Positions 60,101 through 64,000 of a stretch of DNA of 64,000 nt are shown piece by piece. Every line of letters begins with the position of its first letter. Position 1 is the first letter of the stretch. The position numbers and the translations under genes were made by a program. The notes below the pieces were generated by a model, which did no database searches, had not been told where the DNA came from, and saw nothing but the letters and a program-made list of their open reading frames with translations. Where the stretch lies: the NCBI GenBank assembly GCA_021521415.1, contig JAIQDT010000226.1, forward strand, positions 1,300,501-1,364,500, written 5' to 3'. Origin of the DNA: Bidens hawaiensis. Taxonomy: Eukaryota > Streptophyta > Magnoliopsida > Asterales > Asteraceae.

Positions 60101-61122
60101 TCCCCTTTGTTGAGTTGTTTACTTCTTTTGAACCCCTGCAACAAATTGCAAATGTGAGTTCCACATCCGGTATCAAGTACCCATGTATTTGAAGAAATAA
60201 CATTTAGTTCAATATGTATAGTAAAGATAATACCTGAGGTATGCCCCGCATCCCTCTTATCTTTTAACGCATTGAGATAGGTCGGACAATTCCTTTTCCA
60301 ATGACCTATCTCTCCACACTCAAAGCATGGATCTTGCGCCGCAACCTTTTGCTTCTTTTCCTTCGGTTTGATGGGCGTGATGGCTTTCCTCTTTCCCTTT
60401 CCTTGGACGTGGCCCTTGCCCTTAGCAACACTTGCTTTGGGGTTGGAGTTATGTCCCCTTTTTCCTTCATTGATTGTTAGAACGGGTAAAACCCTTTTAC
60501 CCATTCCCGCTTCGGCCGTTCTTAGCATTGCGTGAAGCTCACCAATGCTTTTGTCCCACCCATTCATGTTATAATTCATGACAAAGGTTTCAAACCTTTT
60601 GGTCAAAGAGTTGAGGATCAAATCCGTAGCCAACTCATTAGACACGGGACAATTCAACCTACGAAGCTTTTCGATGTAGCTTTTCATCTTTAGGACATAA
60701 GATGAGACGCTTTGGGTTTCCTCCATACGACATGCATGAAACGCTCGAACCGTTTCGAAACGTTCCGCTCTAGCTTGTTGAAGGAACATTTCCTTCAATT
60801 GAGTTATCATGTCGTATGCCCCATGATGCTCGAAATCCTTTTGGATTTCGGGAATCATAGTCCCTAACATGAGGCAAGAGGCTTGCACCGAATCTTTGGT
60901 GTACTTGACCCAATTGTTATACGCCTCCTCATCTTCCACGTTAGGCTCGTCGGGAATGGGATCGTCTAAGACATATGATATCTCTTCTTGTTTGAGAACT
61001 ATTCTCAAGTTGCGATACCAATCCATAAAGTTATTATGGTTTAGACGATCCTTTTCAAGGATGGTTCTTAAGGATAGGTTACGGGTGTTATGGGTAGAGG
61101 TGTTTGCATTGTTAGCGGCCAT
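57112..61122 (-). CDS. gag-pol: Intact gag-pol polyprotein of copia element G, 1336 aa
   Basis: One frame encodes all proteins needed for copia transposition. Gag (about 1-300) includes NFMDWYRNLRIVLKQE and a CCHC knuckle CFECGEIGHWKRNC at 266-279. Protease WVLDTGCGTH has its Asp near 317. The pre-integrase finger is LWHCRLGHISKNRM ... CESCLQGKM. The integrase triad D (HSDVCGPF, near 517), D (LRSDRGGEY) and E (VSERRNRTL) is complete. RT has KARLVAKGFTQTQGVDYDET, FLNGYLEEDVYM and YVDD near 1006. RNase H begins near 1180 (GYTDASF, TTESEYIAA, CDNEGAIA). Length and order are normal for Angela-type elements. The start ATG at 61122 is followed by a low-complexity NANTSTHNT stretch. No break is seen. 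Confidence 0.97.
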   Translation of the reverse strand: MAANNANTSTHNTRNLSLRTILEKDRLNHNNFMDWYRNLRIVLKQEEISYVLDDPIPDEPNVEDEEAYNNWVKYTKDSVQASCLMLGTMIPEIQKDFEHHGAYDMITQLKEMFLQQARAERFETVRAFHACRMEETQSVSSYVLKMKSYIEKLRRLNCPVSNELATDLILNSLTKRFETFVMNYNMNGWDKSIGELHAMLRTAEAGMGKRVLPVLTINEGKRGHNSNPKASVAKGKGHVQGKGKRKAITPIKPKEKKQKVAAQDPCFECGEIGHWKRNCPTYLNALKDKRDAGHTSGIIFTIHIELNVISSNTWVLDTGCGTHICNLLQGFKRSKQLNKGDISLFMGNGARVEVQAQGDYLLKLPSGLEVILKNVLYAPKLRRNIISVSLLKQCGFDLKFIDYDIHVLMNGIFYFKAIPINGIYEIDQIGASHSSSMYNVNTKKLKKDLGDSYLWHCRLGHISKNRMQTLRKNGILETNVYDSFDVCESCLQGKMTKQPFNKTFERSKELLGIIHSDVCGPFRPMTRNGERYFITFIDDYSRYGYVYLMKHKDEAFEMFKDFKTEVERQLKTTIKVLRSDRGGEYLSGVFQDHLKSCGIISQLTPPGTPQHNGVSERRNRTLLDMVRSMMARSTLPLSFWGYALLSAVRILNMAPTKKVEKTPFEIWHGKAPSLSFLRVWGCVAYVKQYTPNKLEVRSTKCIFIGYPKDDLGYYFYDPSEQNVIIARKGKFLETKFLKEGTNSRTVKLDEDQEPQDDTQLVDTSTQQEVVESDQVVDQNTQNVRRSGRVSNPPERYGFFIEGCYVVDSDEPTTYRDAMSKNDCDKWLEAMNVEMQSMYDNQVWELVELPLNSKAVGSKWVFKRKTDMHGNLDTYKARLVAKGFTQTQGVDYDETFSPVAMLKSIRILFAIAAHYDYEIWQMDVKTAFLNGYLEEDVYMVQPEGFVDPKHPNKVCKLKKSIYGLKQASRTWNHRFDEEIKNFGFIKNADEACVYKKASGSIITFLVLYVDDILLFGNDIPTMESVNAWLGSRFSIKDLGEAAYILGIKIYRDRSRRLIGLNQSTYIDKILKRFKMENSKKGFVPIQRGTILSLAQCPSSKDEQEMMKQIPYASAIGSIMYAMICTRPDVSCALSMTSRYQQNPGNSHWMAVKNILKYLRRTKDMFLIYGSGEEELAIKGYTDASFQTDRDDSRSQSGYVFTLNGGAVSWKSSKQEVVALSTTESEYIAASLAAQEAAWLKKFITDLGVVSSIQDPLEIFCDNEGAIAQIKEPRSHQKTRHIERRFNYIRDEVEKGKICIRKVGTDQNLADPFTKLLERPKHERHASGLGLRYSSNWI

Positions 61123-62754
61123 CTACAAAATTTAACAAAGTTTTATTTTAGTATTATAAACAATTTAATTATTAATACCCTTTTATTCCAAATTTTAAAA
61201 TAATAATTAAATTCTAGAATCCAATGATAAATCAAATTTCGGTTAGGTGACCTTTATCCCGTTATTTGATTTAACAAGGTAGTCAATCTTGACAATTGCA
61301 ACCCTTTGCAACTTCTAGAGGTATGGGACCATTCGAAATCCTTATTTCGTGTTGGCATGTTTATCCCATCAACACCATTAGATCCCATGCTTAGGTGACC
61401 TTTATCACATGGTTTCTAATTCAAGTCGTCCTACTTGTATAAACATGTAAGATTAACATACAAGTGGTTAGGTGACCTTTATCCCACAAATATGTTAATA
61501 TTACCCTAAGTATATTAGTTTGCTCAAAATGGTTAGGTGACCTTTATCCCATTAAAAGTTTCCTAATACGTTAAGTGTCATACAAAAGGATGGTGTTAGA
61601 CTTGTTTCTTTGGTAATTATGAAAAAAGGGATTTTAAATTTTTCAAATATTCTAGTTGAAAAACATTATGCCATATCCTAACATGCATTTAGAAATATGG
61701 CGATTTTGAAAACCAATTTTCAAGGTTCTAGTTATAATAAAACCAATTTTATTATAGGTGAGTGATCGCTTAGTTTTAATAAACCCATTTAATTAAACTA
61801 ATTGACGCGATATTACCAAATATATATTAGAACCCGTTTTATGCTTGTTGTCGTTCCTATGTGACGGTTTGGATATCCTAATATCTATCAACCACGCATT
61901 ACATTAAGTAAAACAAACAACCAAGCATACACATGCAAAATATAGTCATAACCGAAAACCGCTAAATTTGACCATACTTGTTAGCCGAAACAAGTATAGG
62001 TCATAAGTCACACCTAAGGGACAAAACATGACACAAGGATGGAATGTTGACTCCCACTTGACCTTGCATCCAAATGCTTCAAGTATCCTCTCCAAGTTGT
62101 TGTGTTCTTGTTGGGCTTGTTAATGGGCTCCAAACTTCCAAAAGTCTTCTTGGGCCCAAGAGTGAAATTTATGGGCCTAATGGGCTTGAATCCCATGATG
62201 GGCCGGTGAGGCCCAACAAGGCCAAAATTTCGGTCCAAGGCCCAAATCCACCAATTCTTGCATCTTCAATTTTTACAAAATGTATCCTAATACATATTTT
62301 TCTAAAAAAAAGGAAAATGCAACTAATCTATTTATTACATACCAATTTATGAATAAATAAATTACACAAGCCTAAGATTATGAATTATTACAACCATATT
62401 GAATAATAAACATAATCAACATACACAAACAACAATCAACACATCCAAGGTCTAGGTTTCGGTTATGACACAATCAAACATACCAAATGTTCTAAGCATG
62501 CAACCTAAGCAACCAATGCCCAAATACCCCCAAAAAAGAATCGGCCCCCCCCCCCAAAAGGCTACGGCCAATTTTTTTTTTTTTTTTATATTCAACATCC
62601 AAATGTTAATAATGGTTTCCTAAGATCTTTCCATGCATGTCAAGATCTTACAAAACCATGAGGGGTAAAATCCACCAAATTTTTGGACTTCCCTTTTCAC
62701 CCATGAAAAAAAAATCCGGAATTTATGAATACAAAAGAAGCATAAGTCCTTGTA
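61123..62754 (-). other. Long leader of element G with four copies of a 20-nt motif
   Basis: No ORF is convincing in 1.6 kb. On the plus strand GGTTAGGTGACCTTTATCCC occurs at 61241, 61466 and 61531, and a near copy at about 61390. GGGCC(T/C)AA-rich sequence lies at 62110-62250, and homopolymer runs at 62547-62588 (C, then T). Confidence 0.75.
61241..61550 (-). repeat. Four dispersed copies of GGTTAGGTGACCTTTATCCC
   Basis: Three copies are identical over 20 bases and one (61390-61408) differs slightly. The inner AGGTGACCT is a perfect odd-length palindrome. Spacing is uneven (about 148, 76 and 65 bp). They lie 120-430 nt upstream of the Gag start in the element transcript. Confidence 0.9.
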
Positions 62755-62757
62755 ACC

Positions 62758-62772
62758 GGCTCTTGATGCCAT
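62758..62772 (-). other. Primer-binding-site-like sequence of element G
   Basis: On the minus strand ATGGCATCAAGAGCC directly follows the 5' LTR. It resembles but does not equal the initiator tRNA-Met complement (TGGTATCAGAGC), so another tRNA may prime. Confidence 0.65.
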
Positions 62773-63666
62773 TGTTGGGTTTTATACAAGATTATCAAAG
62801 TTCAAGTTAACCATATTTAACTAGAAAACGCAACGGAAGCTTAGATTTTAAAACTTGTTATGAACATACCATTATGTTAAAACTAAAACCCAAAGAACAA
62901 GGATCAATTATTACAAGAACAAGATGCTCACAAAAGTAAACTGTACCTTCTTATACCTTATGAGAAGATGTAGGTGGATGAAGAAGATAATGTCTTCAAA
63001 TGGCAAGGTTGCAAAGGAGAAACCCTCAAGCTTTTGATACCCCAAGCTTTTAAACAACAACACCAACTTGTTGCTAGGATTAGAACACTTGAATCAAGCT
63101 CACAAAACACCCCCTTTCTTTGGCCAAAGTGGCCGTGGATATTGAGAGAGAAAGAGAGAGAGTTTTACACTTGAAAATACAAAAGAAAACAAGACCCAAA
63201 ATGCATGTGTGTTGAATGGAGGAACATAAAAGGAGAACCAAAGAGCATCTTGGTCTTTGATTGGGTAAAACCACCACCCCCACATGGGTGGCCGGTTTTT
63301 GTTTTGTTTTCCTTTTTTTTTTTTTTTTTTTGTTTTGTATTTTGTTTTAACCATTTAAAACATCTCCATTCATTTTATAAAACTCATTTTTATAAAATGT
63401 ACATACATTTATATAATTATTTAACCAATTAAATAATTAATTTATATAAACAAATTATCCAGATAATTTATTTAAATCCTCAAGTGTGTTTGTTTAGAAA
63501 ACCAATTTTCTAAACACGTAGTGTTCGGTATTCATTTAAATGATCAAATCATTAAAAGAATACATTTGGTGTCGTCTAGCTTGTTATTGGGTATGACCCG
63601 ACTTGGATCAAACACAGTTAGCCACATTAATATAAGTATGTGTCTCGAGCATACGTAATTCCAACA
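62773..63666 (-). repeat. 5' LTR of element G, 894 bp
   Basis: It is co-linear with 55452-56345. The two differences I see are near 62941 (C versus T) and 63648 (A versus G). Confidence 0.95.
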
Positions 63667-64000
63667 TGGTGGCCATTTGTCATGAAATGATCAAACACTC
63701 TATGTAAGTTTTCATTGACGACTTCTCAGTCTTTGGTGACTCCTTCGATCATTGCTTGAAAAACCTAGACAAAATGTTGACTAGGTGTGAAGAAGTGAAT
63801 TCAGTACTCAATTGGGAAAAATGCCACTTTATGGTCAAAGAAAGCATTGTTCTTGGTCACAAGATATCCCAAGAAGGACTAGAAGTTGATAGGGAAAAAA
63901 TAGAAACCATCTCTAAACTTCCGCAACCAACATCAGTCAAAGCCATTAGAATTTTTCTAGGTCATGCAAGATTCTATCGTCGTTTCATAAAAGACTTCTC
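63667..64000 (+). pseudogene. pol: Continuation of the reverse transcriptase of element F
   Basis: After the TSD the sequence reads MVAICHEMIKHSM, a TAA, then VFIDDFSVFGDSFDHCL with the FIDD catalytic pair, NWEKCHFMVKESIVLGHKIS and RFYRRFIKDF, running off the window. The TAA replaces the Glu usual in MEVFMDDF of Athila RTs. Confidence 0.88.

Larger units (their letters stand above)
55452..63666 (-). mobile_element. Element G: intact Ty1/copia retrotransposon (Angela-like), TSD TGGTG
   Basis: It is 8215 bp, flanked by TGGTG at 55447-55451 and 63667-63671, with two 894-bp LTRs that differ at two sites by eye. In element orientation: 5' LTR (63666-62773), PBS, long leader, gag-pol, 3' spacer, polypurine tract, 3' LTR (56345-55452). 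The polyprotein is uninterrupted and all catalytic motifs are present. Lineage Angela is assigned from Gag and integrase wording and is less sure than the copia assignment. Confidence 0.95.

Overview
The window is a plant heterochromatin-like block built entirely of nested LTR retrotransposons plus one small DNA transposon. I see no host gene, tRNA, rRNA or CRISPR array. A Ty3/gypsy chromovirus, two Ty1/copia families carrying a third large ORF downstream of pol (sirevirus layout), Athila-type and Angela-type elements and hAT termini all point to a seed plant. The N-terminal domain of the third ORF resembles proteins I remember as very common in Asteraceae assemblies (Tanacetum, Lactuca), so Asteraceae is my best guess, with moderate confidence.

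Layout, resolved from LTR ends and target-site duplications (TSDs). (A) 1-9393: Tekay/Del-type gypsy chromovirus, + strand. Its 5' LTR is cut by the window edge and its gag-pol is intact except for one stop codon. (B0) An old copia sirevirus, visible only as its third ORF (9394-11161, then 49663-51327) and 3' LTR (51363-51868). A is inserted in it, as is a 721-bp hAT-type element (9965-10685, imperfect 8-bp TSD). (B) 11162-49662: a second sirevirus of the same family inserted in B0 (TSD TTAAC, two 513-bp LTRs). (C) 15773-24234: a gypsy relative of A, - strand, inserted in the gag of B (TSD CAAAG). (E) 33111-48521: a gypsy-like solo LTR of about 2.7 kb inserted in the third ORF of B (TSD TAAAT). 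(D) 35334-48020: a sirevirus of a second family inserted in E (TSD CAGTC), with an extra partial LTR and an A-tract at its 5' end. (F) about 51869-55451 and 63667-64000: a decayed Athila-type gypsy element. (G) 55452-63666: an intact Angela-like copia element, - strand, inserted in the RT of F (TSD TGGTG). The deepest confirmed stack is B0 > B > E > D.

LTR comparison by eye agrees with the nesting. B has about 6% LTR divergence, D about 1.4%, C about 0.7%, A about 0.5% over the 193 bp available, and G two differences in 894 bp. G has the only uninterrupted polyprotein with all catalytic motifs and is the best candidate for an autonomous element.

The most interesting signals lie in the non-coding parts. 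(1) Four copies of a module of about 130 nt, two in B and two in D, follow pol. Each holds a hairpin whose arm sequences differ while pairing is kept. (2) Family-specific inverted 'keyword' arrays sit in the LTR, the 5' leader and the region before the third ORF. (3) Splice-acceptor-like sites lie directly upstream of several ORFs. (4) The chromovirus has an extra tail-anchored-looking ORF upstream of gag. (5) The 5' end of D looks like U3-R-poly(A) joined to a complete LTR. (6) Element C has near-identical LTR ends around a badly decayed interior.
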